From: Variovorax beijingensis
Lineage (GTDB): Bacteria; Pseudomonadota; Gammaproteobacteria; Burkholderiales; Burkholderiaceae_C
DNA length: 64,000 nucleotides
Reading direction: 5' to 3'
Assembly (NCBI RefSeq): GCF_003951285.1
Contig: NZ_RXFQ01000016.1
Span: 93,891 to 157,890, forward strand
Below are positions 54,814-62,985 of this stretch, piece after piece (the stretch's first letter is position 1; each line of letters opens with the position of its first letter). A program made the translations under genes and the position numbers. The notes below the pieces were generated by a model. The model had not been told where the DNA came from. It worked only from the letters and a program-made list of their open reading frames with translations, and did no database searches.

Positions 54814-55890
54814 ATGCCAGCGAACTCCCTGCCCTACATCGGCAACCTGCTGCAAGGCGCGCGCAACGCCATCACCGACGTCGAAGGCATCACGGTCGGC
54901 CACCGGACGCTCGATGACGGCGGCGTGCAGACCGGCGTGACGGTGATCCGTCCGCACGCGGGCGATCCGTTCCGCGACAAGGTGCCGGCCGCTGCCGTGG
55001 TGCTCAACGGCTTCGGCAAGAGCGTGGGGCTGGTGCAGCTCGCAGAACTCGGCGTGCTGGAGACGCCGATTGCGCTGACCAACACTTTTTCGGTCGGCAC
55101 GGTGGCGACGGCGCAGATCCGCCATTGCGTTGCGGCCAACCCCGAGAGCGGCCGGTCGCTGCCGACGGTGAATCCGCTGGTCTTCGAGTGCAACGACGGC
55201 TTTCTCAACGACATCCAGCGGCTGGCGGTGACCGAGGCGGACTACCTGCACGCGCTCGAGAGCGCCGGCGCCGACTTCGCGCAGGGCTCGGTCGGCGCGG
55301 GGCGCGGCATGTCGAGCTTCCAGCTCAAGGGCGGCATCGGCAGCGCCTCGCGCCGCGTCTCGGCGCCCGGGGGCGAGCTGCACACCGTGGGCACGCTGGT
55401 GCTCGCGAACTACGGGCGCCAGCCGCAACTGGTGCTGGCCGGGCATGCGGTCGGCGAGCGGCTGGCCGCGCACGGCACGCGCGAATGCAAGGAGCCCGAG
55501 AAAGGCTCGATCATCATCGTCGTCGCCACCGATGCACCGCTCGACGCGCGCCAGCTGCGCCGCCTCGCGCTGCGCGCAGGCGCGGGGCTGGCGCGCACCG
55601 GCTCGGTCTTCGGGCATGGCAGCGGCGACATCGTGCTGGCCTTTTCGACCGCCTACACCGTGCCCGACCGCGTCGACCGCCCGATGCCGGCCATCGCGAT
55701 GCTGCACGACGGATTGCTCGACGGCCTCTTCCAGGCCGCGGCCGACAGCACCGAGCAGGCGATCCTGCATGCGCTCTGGCGCGCCACGGCCGTGACGGGC
55801 CGCGATGGCAATCACCGCGCGGCACTGTCGGAACTGCTGCCGCCCTCTTCCCTTTCTTCTTTCTTCGCGCAACCGCACTCCCTCCCATGA
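54814..55890 (+). CDS. P1-family (DmpA/BapA-type) self-cleaving aminopeptidase
   Basis: 358-aa N-terminal-nucleophile aminopeptidase of the DmpA clan. It has the family start TDVEGITVGHRTL, FGAGRGM-type loop GAGRGMSSFQLKGGIGSASR, the conserved LVLANYG (Asn199) and the autoproteolysis site KGS before IIIVVATDAP, so cleavage between Gly231 and Ser232 would give the catalytic beta subunit. DmpA-like enzymes release N-terminal D- and L-residues or beta-alanyl peptides. Its position behind a peptide importer and before an M55 D-aminopeptidase indicates breakdown of imported unusual peptides. It overlaps the next gene by ATGA. Confidence 0.92.
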   Translation: MPANSLPYIGNLLQGARNAITDVEGITVGHRTLDDGGVQTGVTVIRPHAGDPFRDKVPAAAVVLNGFGKSVGLVQLAELGVLETPIALTNTFSVGTVATAQIRHCVAANPESGRSLPTVNPLVFECNDGFLNDIQRLAVTEADYLHALESAGADFAQGSVGAGRGMSSFQLKGGIGSASRRVSAPGGELHTVGTLVLANYGRQPQLVLAGHAVGERLAAHGTRECKEPEKGSIIIVVATDAPLDARQLRRLALRAGAGLARTGSVFGHGSGDIVLAFSTAYTVPDRVDRPMPAIAMLHDGLLDGLFQAAADSTEQAILHALWRATAVTGRDGNHRAALSELLPPSSLSSFFAQPHSLP

Positions 55891-56708
55891 AAGTCCTGAT
55901 CTCCACCGACATCGAAGGCGTTGCGGGCGTCTACCACCACGAGCAGGCGCGGCCGGGCAACCCCGAGTACGAGCGCGCCCGCCTGCTGATGGCGCACGAG
56001 GCCAACGCGGCCGTTGCCGGCGCCTTCGAGGCCGGCGCCACCGAGGTGCTGGTCAATGATTCGCATGGCGGCTTCCGCAACATGCCGCCCGACGTGCTCG
56101 ATGCGCGCGCCCGCGTGGTGCAGGGCAAGCCGCGCTACCTGAGCATGGTGGCCGGCGTGGAAGAAGAAGGCGTGGAAGCGGTCTGCATGGTGGGCTACCA
56201 CTCGCGCGCCCAGGGACGCGGCATCCTCGCCCACACCATCAACAGCTTTGCCTTTGCCGGCATCCGGCTCGGCGAGCAGGAACTGGGCGAGGCCGGGCTC
56301 TACGGCGCGTTGGCCGGCGAATATGGGGTGCCGGTGGTGATGGCCAGCGGGGACGATGTGTTCATTGCCGAGAACCGGGCGCTTTTTCCGCATGCGACCT
56401 TTGTGGAAACGAAGAAGGCGACGGGGTTCAACAGCGGGGTGTCGCTCTCGCCGGAGCAGTCGCGCAAGGCGATCCGCGTCGGTGTAGCTGCAGCGCTGGC
56501 TGCGCGCGGCGATGCGAGGCCGTTGGTATTCAAGGGGCCGCAGGTGGTCACTCTGCGTACGCAGTCGCCGATGATGGCGGATCTGTTCTGCCAGTGGCCT
56601 TCATTCGAACGCGTCGACGGTGTCACGTTGCGGTTTTCCGCTGAGACGGTGGAAGCGGCTGTGCGGATGTTGAACTGCTGTTCGGCGATGTCTTCTATGT
56701 TGCGTTGA
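55887..56708 (+). CDS. M55-family D-aminopeptidase (DppA-like)
   Basis: 273-aa zinc-dependent D-aminopeptidase of family M55. It has the metal motif STDIEGVAG (Asp8, Glu10), the VNDSHGGFRNM segment and YHSRAQGRGILAHT, matching DppA of Bacillus. It has no signal peptide, so it acts on peptides after import. It overlaps the DmpA-like gene by ATGA and is the last gene of the operon. After it lies a 745-base stretch without genes. Confidence 0.94.
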   Translation: MKVLISTDIEGVAGVYHHEQARPGNPEYERARLLMAHEANAAVAGAFEAGATEVLVNDSHGGFRNMPPDVLDARARVVQGKPRYLSMVAGVEEEGVEAVCMVGYHSRAQGRGILAHTINSFAFAGIRLGEQELGEAGLYGALAGEYGVPVVMASGDDVFIAENRALFPHATFVETKKATGFNSGVSLSPEQSRKAIRVGVAAALAARGDARPLVFKGPQVVTLRTQSPMMADLFCQWPSFERVDGVTLRFSAETVEAAVRMLNCCSAMSSMLR

Positions 56709-56733
56709 GTTGAGTTTTTTGAGGGTGGGGGCC

Positions 56734-57225
56734 GGGTCTCGCCCCGGCGGGCGACCTACTTTTCTTTGCTTCGCCAAAGAAACGTAGGCAAAAGAAAGGC
56801 GACCCTACTGTCTGCGTCCCTCCGCTTCGCTGCGGGCAACCTGTGGTGCTCGATTCCGGCGGGGTTCGCAGAACTCGCTCCACTGCGTTGCGCTCAGACA
56901 GCTGCGGCCCTGATCCCGCCTCCATCTGCGCTCCTCGGCGCATACAGAAGGGGTGGAAGCGGGCAGCCTTCGCTCTCGCTCGGCCCCCAAGACCAACAGC
57001 CAATACCGACCCCCACAGCCAATCCCAACCACCGCAGGCGCTACGCGCCTGCGGTGGCCTGGTGGCCGAGCGAAGCGAGTTTGGGCGAGACCCCGCGAAA
57101 CGCGAGCACCGCAGGTTGCCCCGTAGCGCAGCGAAGGGGTCGCAGACAGTGGGGTCGCCTTTTCTTTGCTTACTTTCTTTTGGCGAAGCAAAAGAAAGTG
57201 AGTCGCCCGCCGGGGCGAGACCCGG
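56734..57225. repeat. Large imperfect inverted repeat (about 150-base arms)
   Basis: The left arm (about 56734-56880) reads CCGGGTCTCGCCCCGGCGGG..., and its reverse complement recurs with substitutions and small indels at about 57078-57225. The arms include CAGACAGTGGGGTCGCC- and CTTTCTTTTG-type segments; the right arm holds a 10-bp hairpin CTTTCTTTTG / CAAAAGAAAG (57173-57198). At the centre is a perfect 13-bp stem (57029-57041 and 57045-57057). Short frames across it look like chance. Such elements recur in Comamonadaceae genomes by recollection; copy number here cannot be tested. Confidence 0.75.
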
Positions 57226-57272
57226 TCCCGGGGAAAAAAACAACCCATGTCGCCCAAAAAACCCCTATCGCC

Positions 57273-57334
57273 CTTATCCAGAATAAGCATCCAACCGCCC
57301 GCAAACCCGCATGCCCATTGAAGAATAAGCTTAT
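57273..57334 (+). promoter_or_regulatory. Candidate CysB-type operator region upstream of cysI
   Basis: Two AT-rich dyads: CTTATCCAGAATAAG (57273-57287), which contains the LysR T-N11-A core, and the perfect 10-bp palindrome ATAAGCTTAT (57325-57334). The second lies about 60-70 bases upstream of the predicted transcription start, where LysR activators such as CysB bind. The regulator is inferred. Confidence 0.45.
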
Positions 57335-57362
57335 CCGCATAAAGCGAGAACCAAAAAATAGT

Positions 57363-57390
57363 TTGCTTCCATAAGGCCGGGTTTCAGAAT
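57363..57390 (+). promoter_or_regulatory. Putative sigma-70 promoter of the cysI operon
   Basis: TTGCTT (57363-57368) and CAGAAT (57385-57390) with a 16-base spacer. Transcription would start near 57397, leaving a leader of about 57 bases. Moderate match only. Confidence 0.4.
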
Positions 57391-57453
57391 CTCGGCTTCT
57401 TGCTGGGGCGCCCCGTTGTACGTGCGGCACCGCACTTCTTCAAGAATCACACG

Positions 57454-59232
57454 ATGTACCAATACACAGAATTCGATCGCCAGTTCGTCCATCAGCGGGC
57501 TGCCCAGTTCCGAGACCAGCTCGAGCGCTGGCAAAAGGGCCGCCTGCACGAAGACGAGTTCCGTCCCCTGCGGCTGCAAAACGGCTGGTATGTGCAGCGC
57601 TACGCGCCGATGCTGCGCGTGGCCGTGCCCTACGGCGAGCTTTCGAGCCGCCAGCTGCGCGTGCTGGCCAGGATCGCCCGCGAGTACGACGAGCCCGAAG
57701 CCGAGGTCTACCGCAAGGCCATCGAGACGCAGGGCCTGCTCGGCAGCCACAAGCTCCCCACGCACTACGCCCACTTCTCGACGCGCCAGAACGTCCAGTA
57801 CAACTGGATTCCGCTGTCCAAGTCGGCCGACGTGATGGACCTGCTGGCTTCGGTCGACATGCACGGCATCCAGACCAGCGGCAACTGCATCCGCAACATC
57901 ACGAGCGACGAGCGCGCCGGCATCGCGGTCGACGAGATCGCCGACCCGCGCCCCTACGCCGAAATCATGCGCCAGTGGAGCACGCTGCACCCTGAATTCG
58001 CGTTCCTGCCGCGCAAGTTCAAGATCGCGATCACCGGCGCCACGGAAGACCGCGCCGCCACCGGCTGGCACGACGTGGGCCTGAAGCTCGTGAAGAACGA
58101 AGCGGGCGACATCGGCTTCCGCGTGCAGGTGGGCGGCGGCATGGGCCGCACGCCGATCATAGGCACCGTGCTGCGCGAGTTCCTGCCCTGGCAGCAGATC
58201 ATGAACTACCTCGAAGCGGTGATCCGGGTCTACAACCGCTACGGCCGCCGCGACAACATCTACAAGGCGCGCATCAAGATCCTGGTGAAGGCCGAAGGCC
58301 AGCGCTACATCGACGATGTCGAGGCCGAGTACAGGCAGATCATCGAGCACGACGGCGCGCCGCACACCATCACGCAGGAAGAGTTCGACCGCGTGGCCGC
58401 CTCCTTCGTGCCGCCGACGCTCGCTACCCGCGTACTGCAAAGCGCCGAGAAGACCGATGCCGAGCTGCGCGCCCACGCCGACGACGACGTCATGTTCGCC
58501 CGCTGGCTCGCCCGCAACGTGGCCGCGCACAAGAACCCCGCGCTGCGTGCCGTCACGCTCTCGTTCAAGCGCCTGAAGCAGGCGCCCGGCGACGCCTCGG
58601 CCGACCAGCTCGACACGCTCGCCGAACTGGCCGACCGCTTCTCGGCCGGCGAAGCCCGTGTCACGCACGACCAGAACATCGTGCTGCCCTGGGTGCACGC
58701 CGAAGACCTGCATGCGCTGTGGCTCGCCGCCCGCGCGGCCGGCTTTGCCAGCGCCAACGTGCACCTGCTGACCGACATGATCGCCTGCCCCGGCGGCGAC
58801 TTCTGCGCGCTGGCCAATGCGCGCTCCATCCCCATTGCCGAGGCCATCACCGAGCGTTATCAAGACCTCGACGAGCTCGACGACCTGGGCGAGATCGACC
58901 TGCACATCAGCGGCTGCATCAACTCCTGCGGGCACCACCACAGCGGCCATATCGGCATCCTGGGCGTCGACAAGGACGGCAAGGAGTGGTACCAGGTCAC
59001 CCTTGGCGGCTCCGACGGCTCGGCCCTCAGCGGCGCGCCGCAGGCCGGCAAGGTGGTCGGCCCCTCGTTCTCGGCGGCCGAAGTGCCGGGCGTGATCGAG
59101 GCCGTGCTCACCACCTACCGCGACACCCGCGAAGGCGGCGAGACCTTCATCGACACGCTGCGCCGCGTCGGCCACGACCCCTTCAAGGCCGCGGCCAACG
59201 GTGCGCGCTTCAAGGTGGAGGAAGCAGCATGA
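57454..59232 (+). CDS. cysI: Sulfite reductase hemoprotein subunit (CysI)
   Basis: 592-aa siroheme and [4Fe-4S] enzyme reducing sulfite to sulfide with six electrons. It has two ferrite-reductase-like halves; QTSGNCIRNIT and the RQNVQYNWIPL region precede the cluster cysteines in ACPGGDFC (C-x5-C) and SGCINSC (C-x3-C). Start ATG 57454 gives MYQYTEFDRQFV; the AAGA box is weak. No cysJ flavoprotein is in the operon; instead fdxA and a ferredoxin reductase end it, implying ferredoxin as electron donor. The next gene overlaps by ATGA. Confidence 0.93.
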   Translation: MYQYTEFDRQFVHQRAAQFRDQLERWQKGRLHEDEFRPLRLQNGWYVQRYAPMLRVAVPYGELSSRQLRVLARIAREYDEPEAEVYRKAIETQGLLGSHKLPTHYAHFSTRQNVQYNWIPLSKSADVMDLLASVDMHGIQTSGNCIRNITSDERAGIAVDEIADPRPYAEIMRQWSTLHPEFAFLPRKFKIAITGATEDRAATGWHDVGLKLVKNEAGDIGFRVQVGGGMGRTPIIGTVLREFLPWQQIMNYLEAVIRVYNRYGRRDNIYKARIKILVKAEGQRYIDDVEAEYRQIIEHDGAPHTITQEEFDRVAASFVPPTLATRVLQSAEKTDAELRAHADDDVMFARWLARNVAAHKNPALRAVTLSFKRLKQAPGDASADQLDTLAELADRFSAGEARVTHDQNIVLPWVHAEDLHALWLAARAAGFASANVHLLTDMIACPGGDFCALANARSIPIAEAITERYQDLDELDDLGEIDLHISGCINSCGHHHSGHIGILGVDKDGKEWYQVTLGGSDGSALSGAPQAGKVVGPSFSAAEVPGVIEAVLTTYRDTREGGETFIDTLRRVGHDPFKAAANGARFKVEEAA

Positions 59233-59624
59233 AGAAGACCCTGAACATTCTTTCCGCGGAAGAACATATCGACGACGGCGACCCGAAGGTCCTGCAGCTT
59301 CCCAACGATGCCGATCCGCTCGCCATCGAGGTGTGCCTGGAAGACATCGAGCGCATCGACCTGAACTTTCCGAAGTTCACCGATGGCCGCGCCTACAGCC
59401 AGGCCTTTCTGCTGCGCCGCCGCCTCGGCTTCAAAGGCGACATCCGCGCCACCGGCGACGTGCTGATCGACCAGCTGGTGCAAATGGAACGCACCGGCTT
59501 CTCGAGCGCCGTGCTCAAGGAAGGCGTGGACGCCACCGACGCACAGCGCCAGTTCGACCGCTTCTCGGCCTTCTACCAGGGCGATGCGGTGAAGCCCGCG
59601 CCGCACTTCGCAGCCGGCACCTGA
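59229..59624 (+). CDS. DUF934 protein of the sulfate-reduction operon
   Basis: 131-aa conserved protein found almost always between cysI and cysH in proteobacteria. It has an acidic N-terminus (LSAEEHIDDGDPKVLQLPND) and a conserved core (IDLNFPKFTDGRAYSQAFLLRRRLGFKGDIRATGDVLIDQL). It has no known catalytic motif; an accessory role in sulfite reductase assembly or function is assumed from its neighbours. Overlaps the cysI stop by ATGA. Confidence 0.92.
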   Translation: MKKTLNILSAEEHIDDGDPKVLQLPNDADPLAIEVCLEDIERIDLNFPKFTDGRAYSQAFLLRRRLGFKGDIRATGDVLIDQLVQMERTGFSSAVLKEGVDATDAQRQFDRFSAFYQGDAVKPAPHFAAGT

Positions 59625-59630
59625 GCCCGC

Positions 59631-60278
59631 ATGGAAACCCTCGACATGAGCATCGCCACGGATATCGACTTCGCACGCATCAACGCCGAACTCGGCCGCA
59701 ACGCCGAGGGCCTGGTGGATTGGGCGATCGGCCTGGGCCAGCGCGCGATCGTCACCACCAATTTCCGCCCGTTCGAGGCGGTGATCCTGCACATGGTCAC
59801 GCGCGCCAAGCGCGATGTTCCCGTGGTCTGGATGGACAACGGCTACAACACCGAGGCCACCTACCGCTTTGCCGACGAGGTGACCAAGCAGCTGGGCCTG
59901 GATCTGCACATCTACCTGCCGCGCCGTTCGCGTGCACATCGCGAAGCCGTGGAAGGCCCGACCCCGGCGCTCGACGATCCGCGCCATGCCGCTTTCACGG
60001 AAGAGGTGAAGCTCGAGCCCTTTGCCCGCGCACTGCGCGAAACGGCACCGAAGGTCTGGTTCACCGCGCTTCGGGCCACCGACACGGCCGTGCGCGCACA
60101 GATGGACCCGGTCAGCGTCAATCCGGACGGCCTGATCAAGGTCGCACCGCTCCTGCACTGGTCGTCCAAGGACCTGTACACGTACTGCGAAGCGCACGGC
60201 CTGCCCAACAACTTCGACTACGTGGACCCGACCAAGGGCGAAGACAACCGCGAGTGCGGCTTGCACCTTTCGCATTGA
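59631..60278 (+). CDS. cysH: Atypical (P)APS reductase CysH
   Basis: 215-aa adenylyl-sulfate/phosphoadenylyl-sulfate reductase-like protein. It has FEAVILHMVTRAKRDVPVVWMDNGYNTEATYRFADEV of the PAPS_reduct domain and ends in the catalytic-cysteine motif ECGLHLSH (Cys209). It lacks the CC and CxxC pairs that hold the [4Fe-4S] cluster in APS reductases, and where most CysH proteins have a GRR-QS-R arginine motif it reads FTALRATDTAVRAQ. No cysC kinase gene or CysC domain is visible, so substrate (APS or PAPS) is open. Two ATG starts (59631, 59646) are possible. The gene is shorter than E. coli CysH (244 aa). Confidence 0.85.
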   Translation: METLDMSIATDIDFARINAELGRNAEGLVDWAIGLGQRAIVTTNFRPFEAVILHMVTRAKRDVPVVWMDNGYNTEATYRFADEVTKQLGLDLHIYLPRRSRAHREAVEGPTPALDDPRHAAFTEEVKLEPFARALRETAPKVWFTALRATDTAVRAQMDPVSVNPDGLIKVAPLLHWSSKDLYTYCEAHGLPNNFDYVDPTKGEDNRECGLHLSH

Positions 60279-60321
60279 GATCCAGCGCCGCACCGATCAT
60301 TCGCATTCAGCACCCCACCCG

Positions 60322-61275
60322 ATGAACGCCCGTACCGAAACCGAACTGCTGCTGCCGCCCATGCACTCTCCCGCGCGCCTGTCCAACACCCATCTCGATG
60401 CGCTGGAAGAGGAAACCGTCTTCATCCTGCGCGAAGTGGCGGCCGCCTTCGAGCGCCCCACCCTGCTGTTCTCGGGCGGCAAGGATTCGCTGGTGCTGCT
60501 CAAGTGTGCGGAAAAGGCCTTCGGCGCCGGCCGCATTCCGTACCCGCTCCTGATGATCGACACGGGCCACAACTTCCCCGAAGTGACGGCCTACCGCGAC
60601 CAGCGCGCAAAGGAACTGGGCGCCGAACTCATCGTGCGCAGCGTGGAAGATTCGATGAAGCGCGGCACCGTGCGCCTCGCGCACCCCGGCGAATCGCGCA
60701 ATGCGCACCAGTCGGTCACGCTGCTCGAAGCCATTGAAGAATTCCGCTTCGACGCGCTGATCGGCGGTGCGCGCCGCGACGAGGAAAAGGCGCGCGCCAA
60801 GGAGCGCATCTTTTCGCACCGCGACTCCTTCGGCCAATGGCAGCCCAAGGACCAGCGCCCCGAGCTGTGGACACTGTTCAACACCCGCCTGGCGCCGGGC
60901 GAGCATTTCCGCGTGTTCCCGATCTCGAACTGGACCGAGCTCGACGTGTGGCAATACATCGAGCGCGAGCACGTCGGCCTGCCATCGATCTACTACACGC
61001 ACAAGCGCGAAGTGGTCGAGCGCCGTGGCCTGCTGGTGCCCGTGACCGAACTCACCCCGCCGCGCGACGGCGAAACCGTGCAGGTGCGCGACGTGCGCTT
61101 TCGCACCGTGGGCGACATCACGACCACCTGCCCGGTCGAAAGCCTGGCGGCCGATGCGGGCGACGTGGTGCTCGAAACGCTGTCGGTCGACGTCAGCGAG
61201 CGCGGCGCCACGCGCATGGACGACATGACTTCGGAAGCTTCGATGGAGAAGCGCAAGAAAGACGGGTATTTCTGA
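60322..61275 (+). CDS. cysD: Sulfate adenylyltransferase subunit 2 (CysD)
   Basis: 317-aa ATP-sulfurylase small subunit that forms APS with the CysN GTPase. The PP-loop SGGKDSLVLL lies at about residues 49-58, with the following LMIDTGHNFPEV and GGARRDEEKARAKERIFS. Its stop and the cysN ATG share one base (TGATG). Confidence 0.97.
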   Translation: MNARTETELLLPPMHSPARLSNTHLDALEEETVFILREVAAAFERPTLLFSGGKDSLVLLKCAEKAFGAGRIPYPLLMIDTGHNFPEVTAYRDQRAKELGAELIVRSVEDSMKRGTVRLAHPGESRNAHQSVTLLEAIEEFRFDALIGGARRDEEKARAKERIFSHRDSFGQWQPKDQRPELWTLFNTRLAPGEHFRVFPISNWTELDVWQYIEREHVGLPSIYYTHKREVVERRGLLVPVTELTPPRDGETVQVRDVRFRTVGDITTTCPVESLAADAGDVVLETLSVDVSERGATRMDDMTSEASMEKRKKDGYF

Positions 61276-62612
61276 TGAGCACGACGACGGCAACCCTCGA
61301 CAACACCGCCCTCCACGGCGACACCGGCACCGCCCTGCGCTTCATCACCTGCGGCTCGGTCGACGACGGCAAGAGCACGCTGATCGGGCGCCTGCTGGTC
61401 GACAGCAAGACCGTGCTGCAGGACCAGCTCGCCGGCGTGCAGCGCGGCGGCGAAACCGACCTGGCCCTCCTGACCGACGGCCTCTCGGCCGAGCGCGAAC
61501 AGGGCATCACGATCGACGTGGCCTATCGCTACTTCTCGACCGCCAGGCGCAAGTTCATCATCGGCGACGCGCCGGGCCATGAGCAGTACACCCGCAACAT
61601 GGTCACCGCGGCCTCGGCCGCCGACGCTGCCGTGGTGCTGGTCGATGCCACCAAGCTGGCCTGGGCCGCCGAAGTGGAGGACGGCACCGTGGTCAAGCGC
61701 GAGCTGCTGCCGCAGACGCGCCGCCACACGCTGCTGGCCCACCTGCTGCGCGTGCAGTCGATCGTGTTCGCGGTCAACAAGCTCGACGCCATCGATGATG
61801 CCGGCCTCGCCTTCGAACGCATCTCGACCGCGCTGAACGCCTTTGCCGAAGCGGCCGGCGTGAAGGTGGCCGCCATCGTGCCGATCTCCGCGCTCAAGGG
61901 CTGGAACGTGGCCACGCGCCATGCCGACTGGGTCGGCTACGAGGGCCCGAGCCTGCTCGAGCTGCTCGAGGAACTGCCGGTCACCGTGCAGGACGAGGCC
62001 GTACCCTTCGCCTTCCCGGTGCAGTGGGTCGAAAAGTTCTCGGCCTCGGCCGACACCTCGCAGGGCCGCCGCGTGTTCTGGGGCCGCGTGGCTTCCGGCC
62101 ATGTGGAACCGGGCCAGCGCGTGACCGTGCTGCCCAGCAACCAGACCGCCACGGTCGCGCAGGTGCTGAGCCACACGCGGCAACCGAAGGTGGTGCATGC
62201 GGGCCACAGCGCGGGCATCGTGCTCGACCGCGAGGTCGACGTGTCCCGCGGCGACTGGCTGCTGGCGCCCGGCGCCTTCGAGCCGGTGCGCGAGATCACC
62301 GCCACCGTGGCCTGGCTGGACGACGAGCCGCTGGTCGCGGGCCGCGTCTACTGGGCGCTGCAGGGCCACCGCTGGGTCAAGGCCAAGGTGGCGCGCATCG
62401 TCGACCGGGTGAACATCACCACGCTCGAATCCGAGCCCGCCACGCAGCTGGAAGCCAATTCCATCGGCGACGTGGTGCTTTCGTTGCAGCAGCCGCTGGC
62501 CGTGCTGCCCTTCACGCAATCGCGCGCCCTGGGCTCGCTGGTGCTGGTCGATACGGCCTCCCACAAGACCGCTGCCGCCGTGCTCGTGCAGCCTGCCGCC
62601 GCAAAGGCCTAA
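61275..62612 (+). CDS. cysN: Sulfate adenylyltransferase subunit 1 (CysN)
   Basis: 445-aa GTPase subunit of ATP sulfurylase. It has the EF-Tu-like motifs GSVDDGKSTLIGR, DAPGHEQYTRN and NKLDAID, plus two beta-barrel domains. There is no C-terminal CysC APS-kinase fusion. Start ATG overlaps the cysD stop by one base. Confidence 0.97.
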   Translation: MSTTTATLDNTALHGDTGTALRFITCGSVDDGKSTLIGRLLVDSKTVLQDQLAGVQRGGETDLALLTDGLSAEREQGITIDVAYRYFSTARRKFIIGDAPGHEQYTRNMVTAASAADAAVVLVDATKLAWAAEVEDGTVVKRELLPQTRRHTLLAHLLRVQSIVFAVNKLDAIDDAGLAFERISTALNAFAEAAGVKVAAIVPISALKGWNVATRHADWVGYEGPSLLELLEELPVTVQDEAVPFAFPVQWVEKFSASADTSQGRRVFWGRVASGHVEPGQRVTVLPSNQTATVAQVLSHTRQPKVVHAGHSAGIVLDREVDVSRGDWLLAPGAFEPVREITATVAWLDDEPLVAGRVYWALQGHRWVKAKVARIVDRVNITTLESEPATQLEANSIGDVVLSLQQPLAVLPFTQSRALGSLVLVDTASHKTAAAVLVQPAAAKA

Positions 62613-62655
62613 AATCTGGGGTTTTCCCCGACCTCACATTGACGTTAGAAGACAA

Positions 62656-62985
62656 ATGACCCACGTCGTCTCCGAAGCCTGCATCCGCTGCAAATACACC
62701 GACTGCGTGGACGTATGCCCCGTGGATTGCTTCCGCGAAGGCCCCAACATGCTGGTGATCGACCCGGACGAATGCATCGACTGCGCAGTCTGCATCCCCG
62801 AGTGCCCGGTCAATGCGATCTATGCCGAGGAAGACCTCCCGGCCAACCAGATTGCGTTCATCAAGCTCAACGCCGAACTCGCGGTGGCCGATGGCTGGAA
62901 GAGCATCACCAAGCGCAAGCCCGCGCTGCCCGACGCCGAAGAGTGGAAAGACAAGACCGACAAGGTCGGCGAACTGGTCCGTTGA
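62656..62985 (+). CDS. fdxA: 7Fe ferredoxin FdxA
   Basis: 109-aa ferredoxin with a [3Fe-4S] and a [4Fe-4S] cluster. Cysteines in CIRCKYTDCVDVCPVDCF and CIDCAVCIPECP follow the seven-iron pattern; the long C-terminal extension is typical of FdxA. It lies 43 bases after cysN and overlaps the reductase gene by TTGA. Confidence 0.95.
   Translation: MTHVVSEACIRCKYTDCVDVCPVDCFREGPNMLVIDPDECIDCAVCIPECPVNAIYAEEDLPANQIAFIKLNAELAVADGWKSITKRKPALPDAEEWKDKTDKVGELVR

Noticed and set aside
56695..57430. Several frames of 80-200 codons across the inverted repeat
   Set aside because: They mirror each other across the repeat arms and show no protein family; they arise from the repeat structure.
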